DNA of 64,000 nucleotides from Rhizobium sp. L1K21 (GCF_024055895.1 NZ_JAMXLE010000002.1:434001-498000), one strand, 5' to 3'; positions 44,461 to 54,253 are shown, counted from the first letter of the stretch. Numbers and translations are program-made. The notes: generated by a model from the letters alone, not told the origin.

Positions 44461-45465
44461 TTAGCCGTTGAAAGCTGGAATAACCTTTTCTGCGTAGTCG
44501 GCAATCACCTTTTCCTCATCGCCGCTGTCGAGATAGATATTGAACTGGGTAACTCCAGCTGCTTCCAGAGCCCTGATCTTGGCGATGTGCTCATCCGTTG
44601 CTCCAAGCACCGTGAAGGAATCGACCACGTCGTCGGTGATGAAGTCGAGGTACGGATTGTCGCTCTGGCCGTGTTTTGAATAATCGTAGCCGCGGCGTTT
44701 TTCGATGTAGGATGTCAGGCTTGCCGGCACGAGATCGGTATCGGAGCCATATTTCTCAACGATATCAGCCACATGGTTGCCCACCATTGCCGGAAACCAC
44801 TTGACCAGTTCGCGGCCGTGCGTCTTGTCGCCGGTGATCGCAGGTGCAGCCGCCATGATGCGGAATTTTGACATGTCGCGGCCTGCCGCTTCACCGGCGG
44901 CCTTGGCCTGATCGCCCAGCCATTTGCAGATGCCGGGATCCGCAATCTGAAGGATCAGGCCGTCGCCGACCTCGCCAGCCGTTGCCAAGGCCTTCGGTCC
45001 ATAGGCGGCAATCCACATCGGCGGTTCATGGCCAACCGCCCAAGGGAACTGAACGGGCTCCGGGCATTCGCCATATTGCGCTTCTTCGCCCTTGATCAGC
45101 TTTCTGAGCACTTCGGTAAATTCGGCAACGCGGGCAAGCGTTGCCGGCTTCTTGCCCATGACACGAACCGCGCTATCGCCGCGGCCGATGCCAACATCAA
45201 AACGGTCACCGGATTGTTTGGCGAGAGAACCGAAGAGGCTGGCGGCCACAGACCAGTCGCGGCTGTTCGGATTGGTCACGCAGGGGCCGAAACGCATCTT
45301 CTCAGTGTGTTCCATGCACATGGCCATCGCCACATAACTGTCGCGCCACAGGATATGGCTGTCATAGAACCAACAATAGGTAAAACCGGCATTTTCTGCC
45401 TGTCGAACGAGCGCAATTGCCCGCTTCGGCTCCACGAATCCCTTGAAGCAAATACCAAATTCCAT
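44461..45465 (-). CDS. LLM-class (F420- or FMN-dependent) oxidoreductase, CPS_4043-like
   Basis: A 334-residue luciferase-like TIM-barrel protein. It starts MEFGICFKGFVEPKRAIALV and has AENAGFTYCWFYDSHILWRD, CVTNPNSRDWSVAASLFGSL, RFDVGIGRGDSAVRVMG and MWIAAYGPKALATAGEVGDGLIL. I associate this pattern with the CPS_4043 group predicted to use F420. It diverges from the F420 biosynthesis operon with a 156-bp shared promoter region, which supports F420 as cofactor. The substrate is unknown. Confidence 0.82.
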   Translation of the reverse strand: MEFGICFKGFVEPKRAIALVRQAENAGFTYCWFYDSHILWRDSYVAMAMCMEHTEKMRFGPCVTNPNSRDWSVAASLFGSLAKQSGDRFDVGIGRGDSAVRVMGKKPATLARVAEFTEVLRKLIKGEEAQYGECPEPVQFPWAVGHEPPMWIAAYGPKALATAGEVGDGLILQIADPGICKWLGDQAKAAGEAAGRDMSKFRIMAAAPAITGDKTHGRELVKWFPAMVGNHVADIVEKYGSDTDLVPASLTSYIEKRRGYDYSKHGQSDNPYLDFITDDVVDSFTVLGATDEHIAKIRALEAAGVTQFNIYLDSGDEEKVIADYAEKVIPAFNG

Positions 45466-45621
45466 CTACGCCAGTCCTTTTTCCCAGTTTGTCGCGCCGT
45501 ATGCCCGGCTTCTTCGGTCCCTACATTTCATCATTTTTTGGCTTTTGTAAAAAAATTTTTGACCAACTGTTAAATTTTCTTGCGTTGCGGCCCGCACCTG
45601 TCATTGAATGGAAATGGAGAC

Positions 45622-46626
45622 ATGACGGGGCGGCCAGTGGGGCCGGATGGAAAACGGCAAGACGTGAGCGTGACAAAGAACAAGGTCATAGCGATTTCTG
45701 GTGGCGTGGGCGGCGCAAAGCTTTCGATGGGCCTTGCGTCGGAAATGGACGCGCGCAACCTCACCGTGATCGTCAATACCGGCGATGATTCCTGGCATTT
45801 CGGCCTCTTCGTGACACCCGACATAGATACCCAGCTATATACCTTATCAGGGCGCGCCGACCTCGACCGCGGATGGGGACGAAGTGGCGAAACATGGCAT
45901 GCTATGGATGCGCTGCGTGAGCTTGGCGAGGACGTCTGGTTCAACATTGGCGACAAGGATATCGCGACCAACCTTCTGCGCACCATGCGTCTGAGCCGCG
46001 GTGATCGGCTGACCGAGATTACCGCAGATTTTGCGCGCGCATTCGGCATTGAAACGCGGCTCCTGCCAATGAGCGATATGCCGGTCTCGACGCAGCTGAA
46101 ATGCGCCGACGGCGATTATGATTTCCATGACTGGTTTGTGGCCGCACGCGCTGAACCGACAGTGCAGGAGGTGGTTTTCCGAGGTGCGGAGCGCGCTTCA
46201 ATGACAGCGGAAGTCGAGACCGCGCTGGCTGATCCTGAACTGGCGGCCATTGTTGTCTGCCCGTCCAATCCTTTTCTTTCGATCGGTCCGGTTTTATCCG
46301 TGCCGGGGCTGCGCCAGATGCTGAAAGACAGCCCTGCACCGGTGATCGGCGTCACGCCTGTCGTGAGCGGTCAGGCCATCAAGGGACCGACTGCAGCGAT
46401 GATGAAGGGGTTTGGACTTCCCGTTTCCGCCTCCGCGGCAGCGCGTTTCCACGCCGACATTTTTGATGGATATATTCTGGACGAGCGCGACGCCGGGCAG
46501 GTGGGCGAATTCGCCTATATCGGCAGTGGCCTGCCGGTCGCTTTGGCCGACACGATGATGGTCGATCTTGACGCAAAACGGCGGCTGGCGCGCGCGGTGC
46601 TCGAATTCGCGGAGACCTTGCGATGA
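45622..46626 (+). CDS. cofD: 2-phospho-L-lactate transferase (F420-0 synthesis)
   Basis: Transfers the phospholactyl (or enolpyruvyl) group from the CofC product to FO, giving F420-0 or dehydro-F420-0. The 334-residue protein has IAISGGVGGAKLSMGLA at the N terminus, NTGDDSWHFGLFVTPDIDT, LSRGDRLTEITADFARAFGI, IVVCPSNPFLSIGPVL, and GVTPVVSGQAIKGPTAAMM, all typical of CofD. The ATG at 45622 has GGAG upstream; the frame also runs back to 45580. It heads the operon cofD-cofC-cofGH-fgd-cofE and shares a 4-bp ATGA overlap with cofC. Confidence 0.95.
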   Translation: MTGRPVGPDGKRQDVSVTKNKVIAISGGVGGAKLSMGLASEMDARNLTVIVNTGDDSWHFGLFVTPDIDTQLYTLSGRADLDRGWGRSGETWHAMDALRELGEDVWFNIGDKDIATNLLRTMRLSRGDRLTEITADFARAFGIETRLLPMSDMPVSTQLKCADGDYDFHDWFVAARAEPTVQEVVFRGAERASMTAEVETALADPELAAIVVCPSNPFLSIGPVLSVPGLRQMLKDSPAPVIGVTPVVSGQAIKGPTAAMMKGFGLPVSASAAARFHADIFDGYILDERDAGQVGEFAYIGSGLPVALADTMMVDLDAKRRLARAVLEFAETLR

Positions 46627-47294
46627 CGGTTTGGGCGCTCATCCCGGTAAAGCCTTTCGCCGTTGCCAAAAGCCGGCTCTCTTCCGTGCTGGGCGCCGAA
46701 CAGCGCGCAAAGCTGGCCGAAGCGATGCTTTGCGATACGCTGGCAACCGTTCGCGCTGACGAGCGTGTGGCCGGGATTTGTGTCGTGACCAGCGATCCGC
46801 AGGCAGCCTTCATTGCAGGTCGCCATGGCGCACGGGTTCTCGACGATACCGTCGGCGAGTTGAACGATGCTCTGGAAGCCGGACGCAGCTGGGTCAAAGG
46901 GCAGGTCAGATGCGCGCCATTGCTGGTCCTGCCAACTGATCTGCCGACATTTCGACCTTACGACCTCGACAAGCTTTTGAAGCGCCTTTCAAGTCCCAGA
47001 AGTGTGGTCATCGCCGCGGCGCACGATGGTGACGGCACCAATGCAATCTTGCTGGGAGAGCGGGCCGAGATGCCCTTCGCATTCGGGCCTGGCAGTTTTT
47101 TCCGCCATTTGGCGATTGCCGAAACGAAAGGGTTGAAGGTCGAAACGCTGCAGCTCGACGGAATAGCGCGCGACCTGGACCGACCGGAAGATATCGCACC
47201 CATTCTGGCGCGCACATCAACCGGCAAGGCAGCATCGCTGTTGCTGGAAGCCTTCGGTCTCGCCAGGCTTTCCGAAACGATGGGAGCGCTGTGA
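46623..47294 (+). CDS. cofC: CofC/FbiD-type guanylyltransferase
   Basis: A 223-residue nucleotidyltransferase that makes the GPP-activated three-carbon donor for CofD. Motifs: WALIPVKPFAVAKSRLSSVL at the N terminus, LLVLPTDLPTFRPYDLDKLL in the middle and GTNAILL near 140. Archaeal enzymes use 2-phospholactate, mycobacterial FbiD uses phosphoenolpyruvate, and one proteobacterial CofC prefers 3-phosphoglycerate; the donor here cannot be told from sequence. It overlaps cofD (ATGA) and cofGH (TGATG), so translation is coupled. Confidence 0.92.
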   Translation: MTVWALIPVKPFAVAKSRLSSVLGAEQRAKLAEAMLCDTLATVRADERVAGICVVTSDPQAAFIAGRHGARVLDDTVGELNDALEAGRSWVKGQVRCAPLLVLPTDLPTFRPYDLDKLLKRLSSPRSVVIAAAHDGDGTNAILLGERAEMPFAFGPGSFFRHLAIAETKGLKVETLQLDGIARDLDRPEDIAPILARTSTGKAASLLLEAFGLARLSETMGAL

Positions 47295-49672
47295 TGCTGC
47301 TCTCCGGGCTGGATACGCGCACCAAGGCATTATTGCAGGCTAACGATCTGCAGGCGTTGATGCGCGCTGCGCGCTACAAGCGGGATCGGACATATCCTGC
47401 GCTGATCACCTATTCTCCCAAGGTCTTCATTCCGCTGACAAAAGCCTGCCGGGACGTCTGCCACTATTGCACCTTCGCCAAACCGCCGCGCCGTGGGCAG
47501 AACATTTATCTTTCGGCTGAGGAGGTGCTCGCGATTGCCAGAGAGGGCGCAAAGGCCGGCTGCCGTGAGGCGCTTTTCACGCTCGGTGAAAAGCCGGAGC
47601 TTCGTTACCGGGCCGCGCGCGAAGAACTGCAAAGGCTGGGCTTTGAAAGCACCGTCGCCTATCTGGCGCATGTAGCGGCGCTCGTTCGCGATGAAACAGG
47701 TCTTCTTCCGCATCTCAACCCTGGCACGCTGACTGCCGAGGAATTTCGAGCGCTTCGCGCGAGCGGTGCTTCCATGGGCATGATGCTGGAAACCACCTCT
47801 GATCGCCTTTCAGAGCGCGGCGGCCCGCATTTCGGCTCCCCGGACAAGACGCCTTCTGTTCGCCTTGCCACGCTGGAGGCAGCCGGCGAAGCAAAGGTTC
47901 CCTTTACCACCGGCATACTGATCGGCATTGGGGAAACGCGCGAAGAGCGCCTGGACGCGCTTTTGAAGATCCGCGATGCGCATGCTCGTCATGGGCATGT
48001 TCAGGAAGTGATCGTGCAAAATTTCCTGCCCAAGATGGACACGAAGATGCGGGCGTTTCCGCCCGCCGATCCGCTGGAGCATCAATGGACGATTGCCGCT
48101 GCGCGTCTCATCCTCCAGGACGAAATCAGCCTGCAGGCACCGCCGAACCTTGCAGCCGGAACCGGGGCGGAATTGATTGAGGCCGGGATCAACGATTGGG
48201 GCGGCGTGTCGCCCGTCACCATCGATCACGTCAATCCTGAAGCACCCTGGCCAAACCTTGAGCGCCTGGCGGAAATTACCGAACAATGCGGCAAGACGCT
48301 TGCGCCACGGCTGACCATTTATCCTCGCTATCTGCGGGAAGCCGGAAAATGGCTGCATCCCAAGATGGTGAAACATGTTCTGAATGCCGCCGATGCTGAG
48401 GGCATGGCCTTCGAAGGCGAATGGGTGCCGGGCGCGCTTGAAGCGCCGCCGGTCATTCGCAACAAAGGTCCAATTGATGAGCGCATTCAAGCAATATTGG
48501 CAAAGCCGCCAGGAAGTGCTTTGAGCGAAGAGGAAATCGTCACGCTCTTTTCTGCGCGCGATGCTTCCTTCCATGCGGTCTGCGCCCATGCTGATGCGTT
48601 GCGCAAGACAGTGAACGGCGACCGCACGCACTATGTGGTCACGCGCAACATCAATTATACGAATGTCTGCACCTATGGCTGCAAGTTCTGCGCCTTTTCC
48701 AAAGGCAAGACACATGAAGAGCTACGCGGCCCGGCATACGACCTTGATATGGGCGAGTTTTCACGCCGCGTACGTGAGGCATGGGCACGTGGTGCGACGG
48801 AAATATGCCTACAAGGCGGCATTCATCCTTCCTACACTGGCGAGACCTATCTGAACCTGCTGAATGAAGCAAAGCAGGCTGCACCCGGCATACACATTCA
48901 TGCGTTTTCGCCGCTGGAGATCTGGCAGGGTGCAGCGACCTTGGGAATGAGCTTGGATGAATTTCTTGGCCGGCTAAAGAATTCCGGCCTGTCTTCGCTT
49001 CCGGGCACTGCTGCAGAAATTCTGGATGATGAAATTCGAGCGGTCATAGCCCCGGACAAGATAAAGACAGACGAATGGTTTGCTGTCATGCGGGCGGCAC
49101 ACCGGCTTGGTCTCAAGAGCACGGCAACGATCATGTATGGCCATGTCGAGCAGCCGGTTCATTGGGCGCGCCATATGCTCAAATTGCGTGCGCACCAGCT
49201 TGCGTTTGGCGGTTTTACCGAGTTCGTTCCGCTGCCTTTCGTTGCTCTCGAAGCGCCGATTTATCTCCATGGCCGCTCCCGAAAAGGGCCGACATGGCGC
49301 GAAGCCGTGCTGATGCATGCCGTTGCCCGCATCGTGTTCCATGGCGTGATCGATCACATCCAGGCCTCGTGGGTCAAGATGGGGCCGCAGGGTGCTGCGA
49401 CCTGCCTCAATGCCGGTGCAGACGACATGGGCGGCACGTTGATGAACGAAAGCATCACGCGCGCTGCCGGGGCCGTTCACGGTCAGGAATTTGCGCCCTG
49501 GCAGATGGAGAGCCTCATCCGCGAACTTGGCCGCGAACCGCGCCAAAGGACAACGCTGTACGGGATTGCAAGCAAGGAGCGTCAGCAACGCGCCATGCAG
49601 GCGGCACCGCTTGAGGACATGGTCAACACACCGCTGAAAACGCGCAAGATGCGCCAACATCTGGACGCTTGA
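47294..49672 (+). CDS. fbiC: bifunctional FO synthase (CofG-CofH fusion, FbiC type)
   Basis: Makes the deazaflavin chromophore FO from tyrosine and 5-amino-6-ribitylaminouracil with two radical-SAM centres. The 792-residue protein has a CofG half with CRDVCHYCTFAKPP (C-x3-C-x2-C) near residue 52, and a CofH half with CTYGCKFCAFSKG near 456. Further landmarks are GILIGIGETREERLDALL and TTATIMYGHVEQP-like KSTATIMYGHVEQPVHWARH. Fused FbiC is known from actinobacteria and some proteobacteria, whereas archaea have separate genes. TGATG overlap with cofC gives the start. Confidence 0.96.
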   Translation: MLLSGLDTRTKALLQANDLQALMRAARYKRDRTYPALITYSPKVFIPLTKACRDVCHYCTFAKPPRRGQNIYLSAEEVLAIAREGAKAGCREALFTLGEKPELRYRAAREELQRLGFESTVAYLAHVAALVRDETGLLPHLNPGTLTAEEFRALRASGASMGMMLETTSDRLSERGGPHFGSPDKTPSVRLATLEAAGEAKVPFTTGILIGIGETREERLDALLKIRDAHARHGHVQEVIVQNFLPKMDTKMRAFPPADPLEHQWTIAAARLILQDEISLQAPPNLAAGTGAELIEAGINDWGGVSPVTIDHVNPEAPWPNLERLAEITEQCGKTLAPRLTIYPRYLREAGKWLHPKMVKHVLNAADAEGMAFEGEWVPGALEAPPVIRNKGPIDERIQAILAKPPGSALSEEEIVTLFSARDASFHAVCAHADALRKTVNGDRTHYVVTRNINYTNVCTYGCKFCAFSKGKTHEELRGPAYDLDMGEFSRRVREAWARGATEICLQGGIHPSYTGETYLNLLNEAKQAAPGIHIHAFSPLEIWQGAATLGMSLDEFLGRLKNSGLSSLPGTAAEILDDEIRAVIAPDKIKTDEWFAVMRAAHRLGLKSTATIMYGHVEQPVHWARHMLKLRAHQLAFGGFTEFVPLPFVALEAPIYLHGRSRKGPTWREAVLMHAVARIVFHGVIDHIQASWVKMGPQGAATCLNAGADDMGGTLMNESITRAAGAVHGQEFAPWQMESLIRELGREPRQRTTLYGIASKERQQRAMQAAPLEDMVNTPLKTRKMRQHLDA

Positions 49673-49697
49673 ACGAGAATAAAAGGGGACTATCCGC

Positions 49698-50702
49698 ATG
49701 CTACGCATAGGCTACAAGGCTTCCGCAGAACAGTTTCTGCCGCGCGATCTGATGGACTTTGCTGTCCTTGCCGAGGACGTTGGTCTCGACAGCGTTTTCA
49801 TTTCCGATCACTTTCAGCCCTGGCGTCACACCGGTGGCCACGCGCCGCATGCACTCGTCTGGCTTGGCGCTGTCGGTGCACGCACTGAACGCATTGCCCT
49901 TGGCACATCGGTGCTGACCCCGACATTCCGCCATCATCCTTCCATGGTTGCGCAAAGCTTCGGCACACTGGGCTCGATGTTTCCCGGACGCATTATTCTC
50001 GGCATCGGCACGGGCGAAGGCCTGAACGAAGTGCCGGCAACGGGCTGCGAATGGCCCGAGCGCAAGGAACGATTCAGCCGTCTGCGCGAAGCCGTCCGGC
50101 TCATCCGTCAGCTCTGGAGCGAAGAGCGCGTGACCTTTGACGGGGAGTTTTACAAGACCGAAAGTGCAACGATCTACGATCGTCCCGACGAGCCGGTGCC
50201 GATTTATGTCGCCGCTGCCGGTCCGATGATTGCCAAATATGCCGGGCGTTTCGGCGATGGATTTATCTGCACGTCTGGCAAGGCACCCTCGCTCTACAAG
50301 GACACCCTCATTCCAAATCTCGAGGAGGGGTTGAATGAAAAAGGACGCGCTTCATCCGAGGTTGATCGGATGATTGAGGTGAAGCTCTCCTTCGACAAGG
50401 ATGTCGCCCGGGCCAAGGAGGACACACGCTTCTGGGGTGCACTGGCGCTGACGCCCGATCAGAAAATGTCCGTTGAAGACCCACTGGAAATGGAAAAGCT
50501 GGCTGACAGCCTTTCCTCCGATCAGACCGCAAGCCGCTGGATTGTGACTGGCGACCCCGAGGAAGTGGTCGAAAAGTTGAAACCCTATGCCGAACTGGGC
50601 TTCAACCATTTCGTCTTCCACGCGCCGGGACCCGATCAGCACCGCTTCCTGACCCAGTTTGCAGAAGAGGTTGCGCCGCGCATTCGCTCGACATTCGGAT
50701 AA
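49698..50702 (+). CDS. fgd: F420-dependent glucose-6-phosphate dehydrogenase-like LLM protein
   Basis: A 334-residue LLM barrel that matches mycobacterial FGD1 along its length: LRIGYKASAEQFLPRDLMDF, SDHFQPWRHTGGHAP with the catalytic Asp-His-Trp region, GTSVLTPTFRHHPSMVAQ, ILGIGTGEGLNEV with the proton-donor glutamate, FICTSGKAPSLY and LTPDQKMSVEDPLEMEKLAD with phosphate-binding lysines, SRWIVTGDPEE with the arginine, and NHFVFHAPGPDQHRFL. It would oxidise glucose-6-phosphate and reduce F420. It sits inside the F420 operon, 26 bp after fbiC and 5 bp before cofE, and about 1.9 kb before pgi. Confidence 0.9.
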   Translation: MLRIGYKASAEQFLPRDLMDFAVLAEDVGLDSVFISDHFQPWRHTGGHAPHALVWLGAVGARTERIALGTSVLTPTFRHHPSMVAQSFGTLGSMFPGRIILGIGTGEGLNEVPATGCEWPERKERFSRLREAVRLIRQLWSEERVTFDGEFYKTESATIYDRPDEPVPIYVAAAGPMIAKYAGRFGDGFICTSGKAPSLYKDTLIPNLEEGLNEKGRASSEVDRMIEVKLSFDKDVARAKEDTRFWGALALTPDQKMSVEDPLEMEKLADSLSSDQTASRWIVTGDPEEVVEKLKPYAELGFNHFVFHAPGPDQHRFLTQFAEEVAPRIRSTFG

Positions 50703-50707
50703 GACCC

Positions 50708-51469
50708 GTGCCGCAACTGACACTGACGGCGCTTGACGGCTTCCCGCTGGTTCAGCCAGGTGATGATCTGGCGCAGCTGATTGCCGACAGAATGGCCGCA
50801 CAGGACATTACGCTGGCTGAAGGCGATATTCTGGTTCTGGCACAAAAGATCGTGTCGAAGGCGGAAGGGCGATTTCGCAATCTTTCAGACATCGCGCCCG
50901 GCGCTCAGGCTAAGCAACTAGCTGATGAAACGGGTAAGGACCCGCGCCTCGTGCAGGCTATCCTGGACGAAAGCACAGAGGTCGTGCGCAAGCGCAAGGG
51001 TGTTCTTGTTGTGCGCCACAGACTGGGCTTTGTCATGGCACAGGCCGGCATCGACCAATCCAATGTCGAGGGTGGTGATGATGATCGTATCCTCCTTCTG
51101 CCTGAAAACCCGGACGCTTCGGCTGAAGCGCTGCGCGATCAGCTGGGGCAAAAGCTTGGTATCAAACCCGGCATCGTTATCGCTGACAGCTTTGGCCGAC
51201 CGTTTCGCAACGGAACTACAGGCATTGCCATTGGGGCAGCAGGCATTGAAAGCTTTGTCGACCGGCGCGGCGACACGGATCTTTTTGGGCGCACCCTACT
51301 GGTCTCCACCATTGCCCATGCCGATGAATTGGCCAGTGCAGCATCCATCCTGATGGGTCAAGCCGATGAAGGCAGACCGGTGGTTCTGATCCGCGGCCTG
51401 CCGCCAGCGCAAAACCCTCTGCCGTCATCATCTCTGATCCGACCGCTGGACGAAGATCTGTTTCGCTGA
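50708..51469 (+). CDS. cofE: coenzyme F420-0:L-glutamate ligase
   Basis: Adds glutamates to F420-0. The 253-residue single-domain protein has LAEGDILVLAQKIVSKAEGR, LVQAILDESTEVVRKRKGVLV, RHRLGFVMAQAGIDQSN, LLPENPDASAEALRD, IADSFGRPFRNGTTGIAIG and RRGDTDLFGRTL, matching CofE. It lacks the C-terminal nitroreductase-like domain found in actinobacterial FbiB that reduces dehydro-F420-0. If the donor is PEP, a reductase from elsewhere would be needed. It starts with GTG, 5 bp after fgd, and ends the operon. Confidence 0.95.
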   Translation: MPQLTLTALDGFPLVQPGDDLAQLIADRMAAQDITLAEGDILVLAQKIVSKAEGRFRNLSDIAPGAQAKQLADETGKDPRLVQAILDESTEVVRKRKGVLVVRHRLGFVMAQAGIDQSNVEGGDDDRILLLPENPDASAEALRDQLGQKLGIKPGIVIADSFGRPFRNGTTGIAIGAAGIESFVDRRGDTDLFGRTLLVSTIAHADELASAASILMGQADEGRPVVLIRGLPPAQNPLPSSSLIRPLDEDLFR

Positions 51470-51487
51470 TTTCCGAAAACCGGCCAG

Positions 51488-52372
51488 CTATTGCTTTTCC
51501 ATCAGCGCCTTCAGCATCGGTGCCAATGGGCGACGACGCATCGCGTCCCAGCCGCGCGCGGCAAGTATGGCGCGTTCCTTGTCATTGGCAATCAGTTCCA
51601 CAGCACGATCGGCTAGCCGCTCATAGGGTTCGATGGCCAATCCTTCCCGGTAAGGGAGAATATCGGGATCGTCGGGGTCGCCTTCGGTCAGCACACATGT
51701 CGCATTGGCCATCAGATAGGAGGCGCGAACGATTTCGAAGACGGCAGCACTGTAGTGGTGGACATTCAGAACAATCTTCGACCGCGCAATAGCCGCGTCA
51801 CGCTCCGCACCAAAGACGCCATAGACAACAGCGAGCTTGAGCCCACGTTCGTGAATTTGCTGCAAGACATGGTTCCGCCGCTCTCCCCTTGAACCGTAGA
51901 AAAGAACGTCGATGTCCTTTTCCCGCGCGGGGCGAATTCTCCGCAGGCAAGGGTGATATCCAATCTCGAGAAGCTCTGCGTGATTTACGCCCATCGAGAC
52001 CAGATTTTCGCGGTTTCGTGGACTGTAATCGATCACCGGACAGGTTTTCAGATGCGAAAGATAAGCGGCGTTGAACCATTCACTATCCGTGGAAACCTGC
52101 TCCAGATTGACGATGATGCTGCCTTCGGGAAGCGTGGTTTGTGGCATGGCTGCCAACAGGTTCGCGCCATAAATGATCGGAACACGTCCGCGAAAATCCT
52201 TCGTATCGTGAACAACAGGAGCAGACCCGCCAAGCTCTGAAAAGGCTGCGCTCAAGGTCTCCGCAACCTCGTCAAAGGCATGACTCGCGGAATAGCCGGG
52301 CGGAGAAACGATCCAGATGCAATGCTTGTTCGCATGCTCCTCCCAACCGCCGGGGAATGCTTTGAGCTGCAT
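51488..52372 (-). CDS. glycosyltransferase-like protein (GT-B type C-terminal domain)
   Basis: A 294-residue soluble protein. The C-terminal half has the pattern IDVLFYGSRGERRNHVLQQI, SKIVLNVHHYSAAVFEIVRASY and LTEGDPDDPDILPYREGL, which resembles a family-1 (GT-B) glycosyltransferase catalytic half. The N-terminal half (CIWIVSPPGYSASHAFDEVA) is short. Acceptor and donor are unknown. It converges on cofE with 18 bp between the stops and is divergent from pgi. The ATG at 52372 is preferred over a TTG at 52402. Confidence 0.65.
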   Translation of the reverse strand: MQLKAFPGGWEEHANKHCIWIVSPPGYSASHAFDEVAETLSAAFSELGGSAPVVHDTKDFRGRVPIIYGANLLAAMPQTTLPEGSIIVNLEQVSTDSEWFNAAYLSHLKTCPVIDYSPRNRENLVSMGVNHAELLEIGYHPCLRRIRPAREKDIDVLFYGSRGERRNHVLQQIHERGLKLAVVYGVFGAERDAAIARSKIVLNVHHYSAAVFEIVRASYLMANATCVLTEGDPDDPDILPYREGLAIEPYERLADRAVELIANDKERAILAARGWDAMRRRPLAPMLKALMEKQ

Positions 52373-52627
52373 GAATGTCTGGCCTCGCACCGTTGTCGTC
52401 AAGAATGCATTGCAGACTATTTAACCCTAGTAAGCTTGTCCGTACCTTTAGATAAAGCTTGTGAAGGTCTGGCACCTACGAGGATAGGGCTTTCACTGAT
52501 GTCAATATTGCAAAACCTCTATATTTTCGGACCTTCAATCGATTTAAATTCCGTCTTGATTGCGATACTATGCTGTCCTATTTTCAATCTGTCCAAGCCA
52601 ATCCCCAGGCACTGAAGGAAGACCCAC

Positions 52628-54253
52628 ATGCAATCGATCGTCGCCGCGTTGAAAACTGCTGTTGAAAACACATCTGCGACCGATATTCGGGGCGCATTTG
52701 CGGCCGATCCGCAGCGTTTTTCCAAATACAGCACATCCCTCGGCGACATGCTGTTTGATTATTCCAAGACGGCGGTAAACGAGCCAATTATGGCACTTCT
52801 CGAAAAAGCTGCGGCCGAAGCCGGCGTTGCAGAGAAGCGCGATGCGATGTTTGCGGGCGCGATCATCAATATTACGGAAAAACGCGCCGTCCTGCACACT
52901 GCGCTGCGCAACCGCTCCAATACGCCGGTGATGGTGGATGGCAAAGATGTGATGCCGGATGTGAACGCAGTACTTGATGCCATGTCAGCCTTTTCAAACG
53001 GCGTCCGCTCAGGCGCCATCAAGGGTGCTACGGGCAAAAAGTTCACCGATGTGGTCAATATCGGTATCGGCGGCTCGGATCTTGGCCCGGCGATGACGAC
53101 ACTGGCGCTTGCACCGTTCCATGATGGTCCGCGTCTTCATTACGTCTCAAATGTCGATGGCGCACACATTGCCGATACGATCAAGGGTCTCGACCCCGAG
53201 ACATCGCTCTTCATTGTCGCTTCGAAGACATTTACCACCATCGAAACGATGACCAACGCGAAGACCGCGCGCGCCTTCATTGCCAATGCGTTGGGCGAAG
53301 ATGCGGTTCAACACCACTTTGCTGCAGTGTCCACAGCGCTTGAAAAAGTCGCCGACTTCGGCATCGGCAGCGACCGCGTCTTTGGGTTCTGGGATTGGGT
53401 CGGCGGGCGCTATTCCATCTGGTCGGCCATCGGCCTGCCCTTGATGATTGCCGTCGGGCCCGAGAGCTTCGTCCAGTTCCTGGAAGGCGCGCATGCGATG
53501 GACAACCATTTCCGGTCCGCCCCCTTGCGCGAAAACCTGCCCATGCTGCTTGGGCTTGTCGGCTGGTATCAGCGCAATATCCTTGGCTGCACCTCACGCG
53601 CCGTCATTCCCTATGACCAGCGGCTTTCACGCTTTGCCGCCTATCTGCAGCAGCTCGATATGGAATCGAACGGCAAAGGCGTGGTGATGGATGGTTCGCC
53701 GGTTGTCGGTTCCTCCGGACCTGTTGTCTGGGGAGAGCCCGGCACCAATGGTCAACACGCCTTCTTCCAGCTGCTGCATCAGGGTACCGATATTATTCCT
53801 GTCGAATTCATGATTGCTGCCAATGGCTTTGAGGAAAAGTTGCGCTATCAACACCAGCTTTTGATGTCCAACTGCCTGGCACAGTCGCAGGCGCTCTTGA
53901 AGGGCCGCACAAAGCAAGAGGCAAAGGCGCAATTGCTTGCACAGAACTGGGCAGAGGATGAAGCGGAGAAGATTGCGCCACACCGCGTTTTCACCGGCAA
54001 CAGACCATCGATCACCATCGCCTATGACAAGTTGACACCCCTTGCGCTCGGTCGTCTGATTGCGCTTTATGAACACCGCGTATTTGTCGAAGGTGTGCTT
54101 TACGGCATCAACTCGTTTGACCAGTGGGGTGTCGAACTCGGCAAGGAACTGGCAACGGGGCTTTTGCCGGTTGTGCAGGGCGAAAAAGGCACCGATGGCC
54201 TGGATTCATCCACGGCGGGTCTTGTCGCGGCCCTTCAGGCAAAAGCCGAATAG
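52628..54253 (+). CDS. pgi: glucose-6-phosphate isomerase
   Basis: Interconverts glucose-6-phosphate and fructose-6-phosphate. The 541-residue protein has [53 protein letters not shown] with the PGI signature, [23 protein letters not shown] with catalytic His, and [16 protein letters not shown] at the C terminus. AAGGAAG precedes the ATG. It is a single gene with its own 225-bp upstream region. Its substrate is also that of the FGD-like enzyme encoded nearby. Confidence 0.98.
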   Translation: MQSIVAALKTAVENTSATDIRGAFAADPQRFSKYSTSLGDMLFDYSKTAVNEPIMALLEKAAAEAGVAEKRDAMFAGAIINITEKRAVLHTALRNRSNTPVMVDGKDVMPDVNAVLDAMSAFSNGVRSGAIKGATGKKFTDVVNIGIGGSDLGPAMTTLALAPFHDGPRLHYVSNVDGAHIADTIKGLDPETSLFIVASKTFTTIETMTNAKTARAFIANALGEDAVQHHFAAVSTALEKVADFGIGSDRVFGFWDWVGGRYSIWSAIGLPLMIAVGPESFVQFLEGAHAMDNHFRSAPLRENLPMLLGLVGWYQRNILGCTSRAVIPYDQRLSRFAAYLQQLDMESNGKGVVMDGSPVVGSSGPVVWGEPGTNGQHAFFQLLHQGTDIIPVEFMIAANGFEEKLRYQHQLLMSNCLAQSQALLKGRTKQEAKAQLLAQNWAEDEAEKIAPHRVFTGNRPSITIAYDKLTPLALGRLIALYEHRVFVEGVLYGINSFDQWGVELGKELATGLLPVVQGEKGTDGLDSSTAGLVAALQAKAE

